Part shown: positions 63,525 through 64,000 of the stretch, one piece after another
Layout: each line of letters starts with the position of its first letter
Position numbering within the stretch: position 1 is the stretch's first letter
Source of the DNA: Kocuria sp.
GTDB taxonomy: Bacteria > Actinomycetota > Actinomycetes > Actinomycetales > Micrococcaceae
NCBI RefSeq assembly: GCF_030538595.1
Contig: NZ_JAUNTS010000001.1
Location: forward strand, 1 to 64,000
Reading direction: 5' to 3'
Length of the DNA stretch: 64,000 nt
The notes under the pieces: generated by a model
Told to the model about the DNA's origin: nothing
What the model saw: only the letters and a program-made list of their open reading frames with translations
Databases searched by the model: none
Made by a program: the position numbers and the translations under genes

Positions 63525-63932
63525 TCAGTCGCTGATCAGTCGCTGCTCATTGAGTGAGTAGCCCTGTACCAGGTACTCCTTGAGGCACTGCGTGGCCCAG
63601 ATACGAAACTGGGTGGCCACTTTGCTCTTGACTCTGTACCCCACCGAGATGATGAAGTCGAGGTTGTAGTGGAGCACCTGCCGTTTGACTTGTCTGCCAC
63701 CCTCCTGACGAACTTGTAAGAATTCCTTACTAGTTGCCGTTGGATCGAGTTCGCGCTCGTCAAAGATGTTTCGGGCGTGCATGGTCACGTTCTCGCGGGT
63801 GGTTTGAAACAGCTCCGCGATCTGCTTCTGCGTCAGCCAGACAGTCTGATCCTCCAGCTTGACCTCGACCCCCGCTGAACCGTCATCCCGTTGGTACAGG
63901 AGAACTTGCCCCCGCGCTTCTTCCTGCATCAT
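63525..63932 (-). pseudogene. Truncated RhuM-family (virulence RhuM-like) gene
   Basis: 135 residues matching the N-terminal Fic/KilA-N-like region of RhuM proteins: VWLTQKQIAELFQTTRENV, NIFDERELDPTATSKEFLQV, YNLDFIISVGYRVKS and FRIWATQCLKEYLVQGYSLN. The usual family length is over 300 residues; a stop follows shortly after QRLISD, so the C-terminal half is gone. RhuM genes are common in mobile islands and phages. ATG 63932 was taken; ATG 63929 is equivalent. Confidence 0.7.
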
Positions 63933-64000
63933 GTCCCGCCTAGTCCCGCCATCAAAAGATCATCAAGTCATTTGAGGCTAGACCAACGTTGCGCGTCTGC

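Overview
The window is high-GC chromosomal DNA of a Gram-positive actinobacterium. The best guess is family Micrococcaceae, inferred from protein style and gene order; genus cannot be settled from sequence alone. Supporting evidence: coproporphyrin-type heme genes (hemQ, Fe-S ferrochelatase), AdnA/AdnB-type helicase-nucleases, DUF3107, DUF3117, DUF6507-like and UPF0182 proteins, many GTG starts, and many genes with a TANNNT -10 box only 6-7 nt before the start codon (leaderless-type promoters).

Layout. 0.1-0.25 kb: initiator tRNA-fMet. 0.46-19 kb: a block whose order resembles Mycobacterium Rv3193c-Rv3202c: UPF0182, YlbL-type PDZ/Lon protease, DUF2342 metalloprotease, M48/YgjP-like peptidase, ThiF-like protein, UvrD2-like helicase, NudC, an aminoglycoside-phosphotransferase-like kinase, and adnB/adnA. 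19.2-24.5 kb: an accessory five-gene operon with lower GC than its surroundings: a frameshifted DUF6507-like gene, a 507-aa WXG/LXG-like candidate secreted protein, two tandem membrane paralogues and a 454-aa protein of unknown function. This is the best candidate for an undescribed system (possible secreted toxin with protective membrane proteins). 24.5-25.8 kb: DnaQ-like exonuclease and CsbD stress protein. 25.9-37 kb: a complete heme locus, with hemE-hemY-hemQ-hemH-hemC-hemD-hemB-hemL on the minus strand and hemA divergent. 37-40.5 kb: TetR regulator, DUF3107 protein and DEAD-box helicase. 40.6-43.1 kb: PHP phosphoesterase and aminopeptidase P. 43.27-43.89 kb: a 598-bp relic insertion sequence with terminal inverted repeats and an 8-bp target duplication.

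43.9-52.8 kb: GspM-like membrane protein, MgtE-N/CBS protein, DUF1003 protein, Mrp Fe-S carrier, TatB, a single-pass membrane protein, O-methyltransferase, DUF3117, PIG-V-like mannosyltransferase and LOG-family hydrolase. The usual sigE/rseA pair is not seen here. 52.9-56.4 kb: gluABCD glutamate-type ABC transporter. 56.5-62.9 kb: dapE and dapD (divergent), galE, gltA, dapC and ferredoxin fdxA, linking TCA entry to succinylase-route lysine/DAP synthesis. 63.0-64 kb: a small actinobacterial protein and a truncated RhuM-family gene at the right edge.

A striking non-coding feature is a family of nearly perfect 56-60-nt palindromes sharing the same arm sequence (four copies, two exactly at convergent gene junctions and one inside the IS relic). 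A second palindrome family has two copies, also at convergent junctions.
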